DNA of 64,000 nt from Vibrio marisflavi CECT 7928 (GCF_921294215.1 NZ_CAKLDM010000001.1:1364001-1428000); one strand, 5' to 3'; positions 35,120 to 44,236 are shown, counted from the stretch's first letter. Notes: a model not told the origin generated them from the sequence alone. A program made the numbers and translations.

Positions 35120-36184
35120 TTAGTAACCAGCTTTGTCGTAAGGGCCTTTGCCTTTGCGGTACACCAGTAAAGTTCGAGTAAATGACAGCACTTCGTTTTC
35201 ATCTTTATCAAAAGCTCGAGTTACTACTGTCACAATGCCTTGATCAGGGCGAGAATTTGATTCGCGTTTGTCGATAATCTCCGACGTTACCGATAGTTTC
35301 TCACCAGGGAACAACTCGCGATTTAGCTTCATGTCTTTCCAAGCTAAGTTAGCCACGACACGACCTAAAGCTCTTGTCGTACAAGCTGTCATAGCTCCCA
35401 TCCAATACGCTTCGGTAACTGGACAGTTTCCATCTTTACCTTGATCTGGGAAGTACTCGTTGTAATAGCTTGGATCAACGTATTTTGGGTTCCATTCCAT
35501 CGAACGCTGTGCGTGCTCTACAGCTTCTTCTGGACGAACAATCTTGTAGGCAGCGTGCTGATATGTTTCACCGGGCAATAAATCTTCAAAGTAGATGCCG
35601 ACGGTTTCTTTTAGTGCGCCGTCCTCCTCTAGCTTATAAGCAGAAAACTTAGCATCTGTTAGGTCGCAGTTAAGCTCAGCTTGACCGAAATAAGGGTGGT
35701 GACCTTGTTTATAGATACGGATGTTGTAGTTTACTTTCGTTACCACTTCACCCTTTTGGTTTACCCCGCGCGTTTGCACTGTGACTAGTCCGCACTCAGA
35801 GTCGCCTGTTGTATCTACGGACAGAATTTCGCTCTCTGCATACAATGTGTCGCCACCAAAAACTGGCCGAGTCATTGCTATGTTCGTGAATTCAACGATA
35901 CGATCTTTACGAGCAAACGTTTTCCAGCTACTGCCGATTACTTTTTGCAGTGTCATGGTGCTCACACCTAGGCACTGCCCCCATTCAGTTTGAGAGGCGT
36001 AGTGATGATCGTAGTGAAGCTGAGCAGAATTCATGGTGTCAGTAGCTTCGTCCACGTTGTCTTGTTGGCTTATAGTTATGCCGGGACGGTGACGAAACAC
36101 CTGACCTGGTTCAAACTGCTCGAAATCCAATCCAAACGTTTCACGATAAGTATTTTCTTCAATTTTTGCGTATGCACTAAACAT
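35120..36184 (-). CDS. Double-hotdog MaoC-like acyl-CoA hydratase
   Basis: Two hotdog domains in 354 aa. Domain 1 (about residues 1-165) has the hydratase-2 pattern D-N...H: QQDNVDEATDTMN then AQLHYDHHYA, and ends with VNYNIRIYK. Domain 2 (about 185-345) repeats the fold, with EDLLPGETYQHAAYKI and LFPGEKLSVTSEI, and lacks the clear Asp/His pair. The size and two-domain form match mesaconyl-CoA/2-methylfumaryl-CoA hydratases (Mch) and itaconyl-CoA-type hydratases. It hydrates an unsaturated dicarboxyl-CoA, product taken by the CitE-like lyase encoded two genes upstream. Good ribosome site GGGG. Confidence 0.85.
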   Translation of the reverse strand: MFSAYAKIEENTYRETFGLDFEQFEPGQVFRHRPGITISQQDNVDEATDTMNSAQLHYDHHYASQTEWGQCLGVSTMTLQKVIGSSWKTFARKDRIVEFTNIAMTRPVFGGDTLYAESEILSVDTTGDSECGLVTVQTRGVNQKGEVVTKVNYNIRIYKQGHHPYFGQAELNCDLTDAKFSAYKLEEDGALKETVGIYFEDLLPGETYQHAAYKIVRPEEAVEHAQRSMEWNPKYVDPSYYNEYFPDQGKDGNCPVTEAYWMGAMTACTTRALGRVVANLAWKDMKLNRELFPGEKLSVTSEIIDKRESNSRPDQGIVTVVTRAFDKDENEVLSFTRTLLVYRKGKGPYDKAGY

Positions 36185-36195
36185 GGCTTTACCCC

Positions 36196-37557
36196 TTATT
36201 TAATTAGACCCATTGCTTTTGCTTGTTCGGTTAAGTCATCTCTAAAGCTTGGATGGGCTAGACTGATTAGCGTTTTCGCACGTTGACTATTGGACATTCC
36301 GGCTAAGTTGGCGCAGCCGAATTCGGTAACCACATGTTGAACATCTGTTCTGGCTGTAGTCACAATATTGTTGAGGCGCGGCACAATTTTCGAGAGCTGA
36401 CCACCTTTAGCAGTAGATGCAGCAGCTAGGAAACTTTTCCCACCACGGGAGTTACTTGCACCACGAACAAAGTCAACTTGACCGCCTGTACCTGTGATCT
36501 GTTTCCACGCCACTGACTCAGAAGCCACCTGACCAAACAAGTCAATTTCAACAAATGAGTTAATTGAAACCATGTTGTCGATCTTCTCAATAACACTGGC
36601 GTCGTTAACATAAGAAGCGGGATAACAAAGCATGGAAGGGTTGTTATCTAACACGTCATAGTATTCTTGGCTTGGCAACATCGAGACATTAAATACCGTA
36701 TGGAATCGATGTAGGTTCTTCATCTTGTTTGTCACATTGCCGTTTCTGATCAAGTCGATCTGAGAACTACAAAGTAGCTCGGTATGAATGCCTAGGTCGT
36801 TCTTGTTCAGTAGGAATTTGCCTACTGCATCCGGCACTCCACCGATACCGAGTTGAATACATGCGCCATCTGGAATGTAGTTGATGATGTGCTCTGCAAT
36901 TGCATGATCGGTTTCTTTCGCTGGTTTATTGGGTAGAACCAAAAGATCGCTTGTATGTTCAACAATGGCATCGACTTCACTCACGTGCAGGATTCCATCA
37001 CCAAAGGTGCGAGGCATTTTTTCATTCACTTCAACGATTAGTCGTTTTGCTCGACGCGCTGCAGGAATAGAAAAGCTTCCATCTAGACCAAAACTGAAAT
37101 AACCGTGTTCATCCATTGGTGAAACTTGGAGCATGTGTACATCAGGATCGCCTTCTTGAGTAAGGAAGCCAGATTCCATATGACTAAAGTGACCGGGAAT
37201 ATACTCTGGGTATTGAACCTTACCCAGGTGGTTTCTCGCTGTTTTTAACAGCGTGCCTATCTCGCCGCCCATAAATGGCAGTTGCAAGTGGATAGTTTTT
37301 AATACTTCCGGGTCGTTAAAGTAGCTCACGACTTCAGCTGAGCTTCTAAACAAATATGTTTCAATAGGGTGGGTAAACAAGCCATCTTTGGCTGCTTCTG
37401 CGTATGCTTTACTCACGGAAACAGGAGTGCCCGCGTAGCAACCAAAAGTTACGAAATGAGCATCAGGCAAGAATTTGCGCACTGCTTCGTCTGCCGACAT
37501 CAGCTTTTCTTGGTATAGCTCTTGATCTCTGGTGACTTCTGTATTGACGTTATTCAT
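36196..37557 (-). CDS. Acetyl-CoA hydrolase/CoA-transferase family enzyme
   Basis: Family I CoA-transferase of the acetyl-CoA hydrolase/4-hydroxybutyrate-CoA-transferase group (453 aa). Signals: GTPVSVSKAYAEAA, ACIQLGIGGVPDAVGKFLL, ELLCSSQIDLIRNGNVTNKM, and the Gln-Val loop before SESVAWKQITGTGGQ, where a Glu/Ala-type catalytic residue is expected (EIDLFGQVASE). It should move CoA from a donor such as acetyl- or succinyl-CoA to the C4/C5 carboxylic acid. ATG 37557 with AGGAGC. Twelve bases from the hydratase gene, so co-transcribed. Confidence 0.88.
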   Translation of the reverse strand: MNNVNTEVTRDQELYQEKLMSADEAVRKFLPDAHFVTFGCYAGTPVSVSKAYAEAAKDGLFTHPIETYLFRSSAEVVSYFNDPEVLKTIHLQLPFMGGEIGTLLKTARNHLGKVQYPEYIPGHFSHMESGFLTQEGDPDVHMLQVSPMDEHGYFSFGLDGSFSIPAARRAKRLIVEVNEKMPRTFGDGILHVSEVDAIVEHTSDLLVLPNKPAKETDHAIAEHIINYIPDGACIQLGIGGVPDAVGKFLLNKNDLGIHTELLCSSQIDLIRNGNVTNKMKNLHRFHTVFNVSMLPSQEYYDVLDNNPSMLCYPASYVNDASVIEKIDNMVSINSFVEIDLFGQVASESVAWKQITGTGGQVDFVRGASNSRGGKSFLAAASTAKGGQLSKIVPRLNNIVTTARTDVQHVVTEFGCANLAGMSNSQRAKTLISLAHPSFRDDLTEQAKAMGLIK

Positions 37558-37566
37558 AATCTGCTC

Positions 37567-38433
37567 CTAGTATTCGCAACCGACTTTCTCGAGAATGGCT
37601 TGGCTTTTCTTTACAACGGGTACATCAAGCATTTTGCCTTTGTATTGGCATGCAGAACCGTTTGCTTGTTTGAAGGTGATAAGGATTTCTTTTGCCTCAT
37701 CAATTTCTTCTTCAGAAGGGAAAAAGACTTGGTTAATTGGCTCTAGCTGCGCAGGGTGAATCGCAATTTTTCCGTTGAACCCCATCGCTTTAATTTGTTG
37801 AGTTTCTTTGCGCAGCCCTTTTTCATCTTTAAAATCTAGATAAGGGACATCCCACGCTACTTTACCGGCATATTTGGCAGCTTGAACAACTCGAGCTCTA
37901 TATACGGCTGTGTTTTCAAAATCGAGCTCAACACCTAAATCGGCTGCCAGATCTGCGCCGCCAAAGCCAATTGCTACAACATCTTGGTGAGAGGCAATTT
38001 CATGTGCATTTTCAAGACCAACAGCAGTTTCGATAGCTGCGATAAACTGCACATGCTTCTCTCTACCTAAATTGAGTAGTTCGGAATAAAGCTCTACTTC
38101 TTGAACGTTTTGCACCTTTGGCAAGAATATGACATCTGGAACAACTTTCTCTCGCACAAGACAGACAATATCTTTCAGACCAGCCTGAGTGCTGATAGCG
38201 TTGATGCGAACTGCGGTAATCATTGGGTGGTCAGCTGGAATACTGTTATTTCGTTGCAAATAATCAATCAGTATTTCTCGCGCTTGATCTTTATATCTGA
38301 GGGACACTGCATCTTCTAAGTCAAGCACTACCATTTGTGCATTCTTGTTGCTAGCAGGTTTTTCAAATCTCTCAGGTCGATTGGCTGGTGTAAATAGCAG
38401 AGAATTGCAGCTCTCTGGTTTTAAGTTATTCAT
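37567..38433 (-). CDS. CitE-like HpcH/HpaI-family CoA-ester lyase
   Basis: TIM-barrel lyase with SLLFTPANRPERFEKPA (CoA-binding Arg), VVLDLEDAVS (metal Asp/Glu), the catalytic Arg in ITAVRINAI, FIAAIETAVGLENA (Glu metal ligand), and IGFGGADLAADLG. Closest in plan to citryl-, malyl- and citramalyl-CoA lyases (CitE/Mcl/RipC type), which split a hydroxyacyl-CoA to acetyl-CoA or propionyl-CoA plus pyruvate, oxaloacetate or glyoxylate. ATG 38433 follows AGGTGAG; a GTG at 38442 overlaps that site and is less likely. First gene of the operon. Confidence 0.9.
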   Translation of the reverse strand: MNNLKPESCNSLLFTPANRPERFEKPASNKNAQMVVLDLEDAVSLRYKDQAREILIDYLQRNNSIPADHPMITAVRINAISTQAGLKDIVCLVREKVVPDVIFLPKVQNVQEVELYSELLNLGREKHVQFIAAIETAVGLENAHEIASHQDVVAIGFGGADLAADLGVELDFENTAVYRARVVQAAKYAGKVAWDVPYLDFKDEKGLRKETQQIKAMGFNGKIAIHPAQLEPINQVFFPSEEEIDEAKEILITFKQANGSACQYKGKMLDVPVVKKSQAILEKVGCEY

Positions 38434-38649
38434 AGCACTCACCTATTTGATAGGAAATAAATTAGGACTCAATGGACGTGTTTTAATTTATTTCTTAGGC
38501 AGTACTTTAAACACAGATTAATTAAAAAAATCGGTTGCACGTTTTGCAACAATCAAATGAACCATGTTAAAACAAACAGTTAGATCTAAGATGATTTAAA
38601 ATCTGGAATTAAAGAATAGGAAAGTATAGTTTCTACAAATATTAGAAAT

Positions 38650-38689
38650 AATAAAGCCCTTATAAGAAAATACTTATAAGGGCTTTATT
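38650..38689 (-). terminator. Terminator of the outer-membrane protein gene
   Basis: A 17-bp perfect stem (38650-38666 with 38673-38689), core AAGCCCTTATAAG, 6-base loop, with T-rich sequence on both flanks. It lies 15 bases after the stop of the barrel gene and before the CoA operon. Confidence 0.9.
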
Positions 38690-38704
38690 TGGTGTTTCTA
38701 GATA

Positions 38705-39337
38705 TTATTTATATGCGTAGCGCACACCTACCATCATAGTAGTAACTGAAGGTACTGCTGCTTCAACATCTGACGTTGATATTGACGAGTCACCAACATA
38801 ATGAGTTACTGTAGCATCGATACCAAGTTGGTCGGTAATATTATAGCGGATACCAGCACCAACGAGCGGCGCAAAATCAGCATTGTCAGCATCGTAATAT
38901 TGATTATTTATTGATACTGTTTGATCGTAGGACGTGTCTGTGGTGAGAAGAGCCATACCTGCCTTACCAAACACAGTCCAATTTTTACTTAAATCGTAGT
39001 TTACTACGCCAGCTAAAGCCCAAGCATATGTTTTCTCATTTACTAAGCCATATGATTTAGTGTTATAAGTGGCTTCCCCTAAATAGTTATAGCTAAACTC
39101 TAAACCACCTGAGACTTTATTTTTTACATCACTAACATAACCATATGCAAAACGATAAGCCGATACAGCATCAGTTCCAGAAGCAGTGGTTGACGACGTG
39201 TTGTAGTAATTGCTGTCATGAAGTGCCATACCGGTAGCACCTTCAAAATAGCTATTACCCGCATAGGCAGAAGAAATACCTGCAGCCGATAAACTTGCGG
39301 CTAAGGCGATGCATTTAGTTAGCTTTTTCATATTCAT
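38705..39337 (-). CDS. Outer-membrane beta-barrel protein (OmpA/OmpW-like small barrel)
   Basis: Signal peptide KKLTKCIALAASLSAAGISS with AYAG cleavage. The mature 180 residues show alternating strands: RFAYGYVSDVKNKVSGGLEF, YAWALAGVVNYDLSKNWTVF, GKAGMALLTTD, FAPLVGAGIRYNITDQLGID and the final MVGVRYAYK, whose last residue after an aromatic is typical of outer-membrane barrels. Probably eight strands. ATG 39337 or 39331 follow each other; neither has a clear site, so I keep 39337. It has its own terminator and may be a porin or adhesin. Confidence 0.88.
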   Translation of the reverse strand: MNMKKLTKCIALAASLSAAGISSAYAGNSYFEGATGMALHDSNYYNTSSTTASGTDAVSAYRFAYGYVSDVKNKVSGGLEFSYNYLGEATYNTKSYGLVNEKTYAWALAGVVNYDLSKNWTVFGKAGMALLTTDTSYDQTVSINNQYYDADNADFAPLVGAGIRYNITDQLGIDATVTHYVGDSSISTSDVEAAVPSVTTMMVGVRYAYK

Positions 39338-39746
39338 GTTCGTATCACTCAAAAAGTAGTAAATAAAAGTGGTATTAGTGACGAGTGTCACACGTCTTTG
39401 TTGGAACAGAATACTATCACCAATTTTTAGTGGTCGGATGAGGATAACGGTCAGTTAATTGACAAAAAAGTCAGAAAAATGAAAATTATTGCCATAAAAA
39501 ACAAGTCAATAATTGACAAGAAAAATTAAATAAAATAAGGGAATGTTCCTAACAGGAAACCATACGATTTACTTAATCAACTTGGTGTACTGTAACCGAT
39601 AGAGTCGCCACTTGTTAGGGTATTAGCTAACATAAAAAAGGTTTAGCATAGGTTAAGGCCAACCAAAGTGGTGTGGGCGTCACCAATATATCGATTTCAA
39701 CAAACAACAGCCATGTTCGAATCAAAATACAATACTAGGACTCAAA
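39338..39746. other. Intergenic region with inverted GTCAATTA motifs
   Basis: 409 AT-rich bases between the divergent barrel and LysR genes. GTCAATAATTGAC, a near palindrome, lies around 39503-39515, and a related GTTAATTGAC lies near 39454. These look like operator half-sites, possibly for the adjacent LysR protein. No ORF or RNA gene seen. Confidence 0.4.
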
Positions 39747-40652
39747 ATGTTATCTATTGAATCACTACCCTACTTAATTTCTGTTGTCGAATGTGGAGGC
39801 TTTTCTGCTGCCGCAGATCAACTGAACTGTGCGACTTCAACCGTATCTAGACATATACAGCAACTAGAAAAAGATCTGAACTCTCCTCTTTTCACCCGTC
39901 ATACGAGAAAGTTAGCGCTCACAGAAGAAGGCCGAATTGTCTATGAAAGAGGCTTAGAGATCTGTTCACAGATCGACTTGATGGAAAGTGCCGTATTCAA
40001 TCGCCACCAAGAAATTAGTGGCTTGGTGAAAATCAGTGCACCGCATTGGATATCAGAAAACTACATTGCTCCCTGTATGGCCAAATTGCATCAGATGTGG
40101 CCCAAGCTACATATATCAACCACTTTTGAAGCGGGTTATGTCGATCCATACTTGGCAGAGCACGATATTTATATTTGCGTGACTAAGCCGAAAGATTCCT
40201 CTTTGATCATGAGACCGCTTAACTATCCAGAGTTTTGGTGTGTAGCCAGCCCAGAGTATTTGCAAGGCAAGCCACCTATTACCTCACCAAAAGACTTACA
40301 GAACCACGACATACTCGGCCTAAAGCGCTCAAATAAACATGCTACATGGAGTTTTGACCATAGAGACGGAGGGGAAACTGAAACGTATAACACTTCAGAT
40401 GCTTGGTTTACCTACGTGAGTACGAGTGTTGGACACAAAGTTTGCGTTAGTGGCGGGGGGGTATGCGTTATTCCAAAGGCACAAGCAGAATACGATGTGC
40501 GCCAAGGTAACTTACGTAGATTGCTAGTGCAGTATTCATGCAGCACTCTAGATGAGAATCAAAACTCATATATTGTCTACACAAAAGAAAGCTCCCAGAG
40601 TCCTCGAACTAAGGCCGTCATCGAACATCTTTTGAACAACATAAACAACTAA
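39747..40652 (+). CDS. LysR-family regulator
   Basis: Classical layout: helix-turn-helix GFSAAADQLNCATSTVSRHI, LEKDLNSPLFTRHTRKLALT, then a substrate-binding domain to residue 301. The domain contains ISAPHWISENYIAP and later FWCVASPEYLQGKPPITSP. It is divergent from the barrel gene and upstream of the YjiH-type transporter; it may control either, or the CoA operon 1.3 kb away. Confidence 0.92.
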   Translation: MLSIESLPYLISVVECGGFSAAADQLNCATSTVSRHIQQLEKDLNSPLFTRHTRKLALTEEGRIVYERGLEICSQIDLMESAVFNRHQEISGLVKISAPHWISENYIAPCMAKLHQMWPKLHISTTFEAGYVDPYLAEHDIYICVTKPKDSSLIMRPLNYPEFWCVASPEYLQGKPPITSPKDLQNHDILGLKRSNKHATWSFDHRDGGETETYNTSDAWFTYVSTSVGHKVCVSGGGVCVIPKAQAEYDVRQGNLRRLLVQYSCSTLDENQNSYIVYTKESSQSPRTKAVIEHLLNNINN

Positions 40653-40919
40653 CTTCTATCCAACATCCAGACTCTTTAACTAGTTAATAAAAACTTAGTT
40701 ACAAACATGAAACATTAATGTATAACGGAGTGCGCTTTGATAACTCATTAATATACTAGCAATTTTATCAACATGGTTCTTAATCATCTCAATAATTAAT
40801 AACAATTCATTTTTAGTGAATAATATTGCATTTATTAATGAAGAAAGTTAATATTTCTGAAATCATATTTTTCTGCAATCAGCGGCCTAAAAACCGGCTT
40901 AATAGCAATAGGAATTTTC

Positions 40920-42290
40920 ATGCAAGAAAGCACTCAAACTCTCGAACGGAATCTAGCTAAGAACAGCTTCTGGGTATTTCTGATCCCATCACTGCTTGGC
41001 ATTTTCCTATTTATGCTGCCAATACACTATGCAGGTCAATTAACGATTCCTGTCGCAGTGTTAGCTAAATTTGTTAAAACCCTCCTCGGCGATAGCATTG
41101 TAGCGATTACTACCGCTGTTATCGCGTTCACCTCGTTGGCTTCAATATTAACGAAATTGTTCAAGCCTTCTTTCGTGATTAACAATTCATTTCTGAATAA
41201 CCTACTGAACCCGACACCAGTATGGATGGCTGTGAGACTGATTGGTGGTGCAGCAGTCATCATGACGTTTTATCAAGTTGGCCCAGAAGCCGTTTGGAAC
41301 GAAAACACTGGCGGTTTGGTATTACACGATCTTTTACCGACTCTATTTGCTGTGTTTCTATTTGCAGGGTTATTGCTGCCACTACTACTTAACTTTGGCT
41401 TGCTAGAACTTTTCGGCGCGCTACTTAGTAAAGTCATGCGTCCATTGTTTAACCTTCCGGGACGTAGCGCAATCGACTGTATGACTTCTTGGTTGGGTGA
41501 TGGCAGCGTTGGGATATTACTAACAAGTAAACAATACGAGAATAAGGTATATACTCAACGTGAAGCAGCGGTTGTCGGCACGACTTTCTCTGCCGTATCT
41601 ATTACCTTCAGCTTAGTTGTGATTGCTCAAGTTAACTTAGAGCACTTGTTCGTACCATTTTATGGTGCTGTCTGCCTTGCTGGTGTTGTTGCCGCCATCA
41701 TCATTCCTCGTCTACCGCCACTGAGCAATAAAAAAGATACTTTTATCGATGGCACAACAAGAGATGAAGATGCAGATGCTTTACCTGAAGGCCATAGTAG
41801 CTTTTCATGGGGTATGGAGTTAGCACTACAAAAAGCTTCAAAAGTGACTTCATTCAAGCAGGTCGCGAAAGAAGGCTGCGGCAACGCTATCGACATGATT
41901 TTCGGTGTACTGCCTGTTGTAATGGCACTTGGTACGATTGCTCTTGTGATTGCCGAAAACACTTCAATATTTAGCGTACTGGGCCAACCGTTTATTCCAT
42001 TGTTGAAATTGCTAGGTGTTCCTGAAGCGGTTGCAGCATCAAAAACCATTGTTGTTGGTTTCGCTGACATGTTCATTCCATCTATTTTGGTTACCCCTAT
42101 CACTAGCGACATGACTCGATTCATTATTGCTGCTATGTCTGTAACTCAGCTGATTTACATGTCTGAAGTAGGCGCACTACTGCTTGGAAGCAAAATCCCG
42201 GTCAATGCTTTCGAGCTGTTTGTTATTTTCATCTTAAGAACTCTGATTACATTGCCTGTGATAACTGGCGTAGCGTACTTAGTTTTTTAG
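40920..42290 (+). CDS. YjiH-family membrane protein (nucleoside-gate domain)
   Basis: 456 aa with about ten hydrophobic segments (e.g. FWVFLIPSLLGIFLFMLPI near the start; FAVFLFAGLLLPLLLNFGL). The Gate-domain motifs are visible: CMTSWLGDGSVGILLTSKQY and GFADMFIPSILV. YjiH members are inner-membrane proteins of unknown substrate with the nucleoside recognition (Gate) domain, often next to amino-acid or nucleoside genes. A good AGGAA site precedes the ATG. Convergent with gltS. Confidence 0.85.
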   Translation: MQESTQTLERNLAKNSFWVFLIPSLLGIFLFMLPIHYAGQLTIPVAVLAKFVKTLLGDSIVAITTAVIAFTSLASILTKLFKPSFVINNSFLNNLLNPTPVWMAVRLIGGAAVIMTFYQVGPEAVWNENTGGLVLHDLLPTLFAVFLFAGLLLPLLLNFGLLELFGALLSKVMRPLFNLPGRSAIDCMTSWLGDGSVGILLTSKQYENKVYTQREAAVVGTTFSAVSITFSLVVIAQVNLEHLFVPFYGAVCLAGVVAAIIIPRLPPLSNKKDTFIDGTTRDEDADALPEGHSSFSWGMELALQKASKVTSFKQVAKEGCGNAIDMIFGVLPVVMALGTIALVIAENTSIFSVLGQPFIPLLKLLGVPEAVAASKTIVVGFADMFIPSILVTPITSDMTRFIIAAMSVTQLIYMSEVGALLLGSKIPVNAFELFVIFILRTLITLPVITGVAYLVF

Positions 42291-42315
42291 AGAAGTGTTA
42301 TAAAGAAGGTGAATT

Positions 42316-42339
42316 ACGGAGAGCAGAGTTGCTCTCCGT
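42316..42339. terminator. Bidirectional hairpin between YjiH-type gene and gltS
   Basis: ACGGAGAGCA (42316-42325) and TGCTCTCCGT (42330-42339), 4-base loop, between convergent stop codons. No strong T run, so the stem strength does the work. Confidence 0.7.
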
Positions 42340-42347
42340 GAATTGAG

Positions 42348-43574
42348 TTAGTGAATAAAAGAGATGTAACCCTGCAATACAATCAAGTTCATGATGTCAA
42401 TAAAAAATGCACCGACAATTGGAACAACTAAGAAAGCCTGAGGTGACGGGCCAAACCTATTGACCAAAGACCCCATATTCATAACCGCAGTTGGCGTAGC
42501 GCCAAGACCGAATCCACAATGCCCTCCTGAGATTACTGCAGCATCGTAGTTAGATCCCATCACTCTATATGTCACGAAATACGCGAAAAAGCCCATAATC
42601 ACCGACTGAATAACAAGAATGATCAGTAACGGCAATGCCAAGCTGAAGATATTCCATAGCTTTAAGCTCATCAAAGCCATAGCAAGAAACAGAGACAACG
42701 ATACTGTGCCAAGTATATCGACAACTTCTGCATCCACTTTACGAACTCTAACAATCTCAGAGACATTGGTAATAAACACACCAATGAAAAGTGCATAAAC
42801 AAAGTCTGGGATCATTAACCAGCGTACATGAAATGAATTGACGAAGTGTTGCAGATACTGCGCACCAGTGACGCAGATTAGCAATACAAAGACGCCTTCT
42901 ATCACTTTCTTGGCAGTAACGCGATCTTCCTCATTTTCGTTATAGGTAACGATCTCTGGGAACTTATCATGAGTATGATCAGAAGCGCCGTAGTCGGACG
43001 TGAGCCCATTTTTATTGATAAGCTTTTGCGCAATTGGGCTACCGATAATGCCACCTATAACGAGTCCGAAGGTCGCTGAAGCCATAGCAATACCTAAGGT
43101 GTTTGGTAGACCATATTGCTGAGCAAATGTTTGAGCCCAAGCCGCACCCGTCCCATGCCCACCAGACAAAGTGATGGAACCTGCCATCAAACCTAACATC
43201 GGGTTTAACCCTAGAGCGTTTGCCAATGTAACGCCTACACCATCTTGAATGATGATATACACTGTCGCGACCGCGAGGAATACAAAGACCTTTGCTCCTC
43301 CTTTCACTAACTGCTTATAGTTAGCGGCAAGGCCTACAGATGCAAAAAACATCAACATGAAGGTATTGGCGAGCGGCAGCCCGAAGTTTATATCTACTCC
43401 ATTAAAGTGTAAGGCCATAATGATTGTCGCAATAACGACACCACCAACGATCGGCTCTGGGATATTGTACTTTCTTAACACTGACACTTTAGCGTTTACT
43501 AGGTGACCAACAAACAAAACGCACAAAGCAATGAGAAAAGATTCAAATGGGCCTACTGAAATTACATGGTTCAT
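42348..43574 (-). CDS. gltS: Sodium/glutamate symporter
   Basis: 408 aa with about ten TM segments in two inverted halves. Signature pieces: GHLVNAKVSVLRKYNIPEPI near the N-terminus, SGGHGTGAAWAQTF in the first re-entrant loop and ISGGHCGFGLGATPTAVMNM in the second, which are the ESS-family motifs. It imports glutamate with Na+ across the inner membrane. AGAGGTTG precedes the ATG. It lies downstream of the qrr gene on the same strand but after the qrr terminator. Confidence 0.96.
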   Translation of the reverse strand: MNHVISVGPFESFLIALCVLFVGHLVNAKVSVLRKYNIPEPIVGGVVIATIIMALHFNGVDINFGLPLANTFMLMFFASVGLAANYKQLVKGGAKVFVFLAVATVYIIIQDGVGVTLANALGLNPMLGLMAGSITLSGGHGTGAAWAQTFAQQYGLPNTLGIAMASATFGLVIGGIIGSPIAQKLINKNGLTSDYGASDHTHDKFPEIVTYNENEEDRVTAKKVIEGVFVLLICVTGAQYLQHFVNSFHVRWLMIPDFVYALFIGVFITNVSEIVRVRKVDAEVVDILGTVSLSLFLAMALMSLKLWNIFSLALPLLIILVIQSVIMGFFAYFVTYRVMGSNYDAAVISGGHCGFGLGATPTAVMNMGSLVNRFGPSPQAFLVVPIVGAFFIDIMNLIVLQGYISFIH

Positions 43575-43856
43575 ACAACCTCTATTTCTTATTATTTAAT
43601 CCAGTTGTTAAAGCAACTTTGAACATTAAATCAATCAATTATGGACCAGTAGAATATCACTATTAACCATCCATTCACTGTTTTGAAATGCCCCAACCAG
43701 AAAACAAAGCGCATAGTAATAAAGATTTTTGTATGGTTTGTCGAGCACGAAATGACAATATGTGCTGACAATCATGTACAAACAAGGAGTGGAACAGTGA
43801 CAGTTGCATTCACTTTTGCAGATTGATGTAGAAAGGGCCAGACGAAATCTATAGAC

Positions 43857-43963
43857 AAAAAAATAGCCAATCGTAATGCACGATTGGCCTCTATAATATG
43901 TGAACAATATCATTCACTAACAACGTCAGTTGGCTAGGTGACCCTCGGCTTTAAGAAGGGTCG
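43857..43963 (-). ncRNA. qrr: Qrr quorum-regulatory small RNA
   Basis: About 107 nt. It contains the conserved Qrr core (43944-43913 read on the minus strand: GGGTCACCTAGCCAACTGAC then GTTGTTAGTGAA). Stem-loop 1 pairs GACCCT with AGGGTC; the core carries the unpaired target-pairing region; the 3' end is a hairpin GGCCAATCG/CGATTGGC followed by TTTTTTT. Known Qrr RNAs act with Hfq to repress luxR/hapR-type mRNA at low cell density and to control LuxMN and aphA. It has a sigma-54 promoter and LuxO sites upstream. I cannot say which of qrr1-5 it corresponds to. The plus-strand and minus-strand ORFs over it are spurious. Confidence 0.93.
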
Positions 43964-43973
43964 AACACTATAA

Positions 43974-43990
43974 TGCAGTATGCGTGCCAA
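43974..43990 (-). promoter_or_regulatory. Sigma-54 promoter of qrr
   Basis: On the minus strand: TTGGCACGCATACTGCA. It holds the -24 GG (TTGGCAC) and -12 GC (CTGCA) with the required 10-base spacing between them, and places +1 about 12 bases on, at 43963, at the start of the first Qrr stem. Confidence 0.9.
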
Positions 43991-44051
43991 CTTTTATAGA
44001 ACACAATATGTGACAATTCTAAGCAAAAATGTCCATAAAACGCCTCTTCAT

Positions 44052-44077
44052 TTGCATATTGCAATTGCATATTGCAA
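44052..44077. promoter_or_regulatory. Two abutting LuxO-binding sites upstream of qrr
   Basis: TTGCATATTGCAA occurs twice, at 44052-44064 and 44065-44077, with no gap. It matches the LuxO consensus TTGCA-N3-TGCAA. The pair lies about 90-115 bases upstream of the qrr start, where a sigma-54 activator is expected. A weaker ATGCGCAAT follows near 44081. Confidence 0.88.
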
Positions 44078-44236
44078 CCCATGCGCAATATGATAGTCAT
44101 CTTGTTTCTTATATGATTGTTATCTGAGCTGGGCAGCTCTATTCAAGTCATACGCTAGAGACGAGTCTGTTTTTATACTTTTTCCACAAATTAATTTGTA
44201 TACTGGCTCAATCAAGTCATTAAATTATGGAAATCA

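Noticed and set aside
43635..43913. Minus-strand ORF of 92 codons just before gltS
   Set aside because: Its start lies in the Qrr core and its body covers the qrr terminator and the gltS leader; the product has no domain and an odd Cys/Tyr-rich mix. The RNA gene explains the conserved part.
44052..44077. Tandem 13-bp direct repeats as a CRISPR or iteron array
   Set aside because: Only two copies, no spacers, and an exact match to the LuxO operator next to a sigma-54 promoter and Qrr core.
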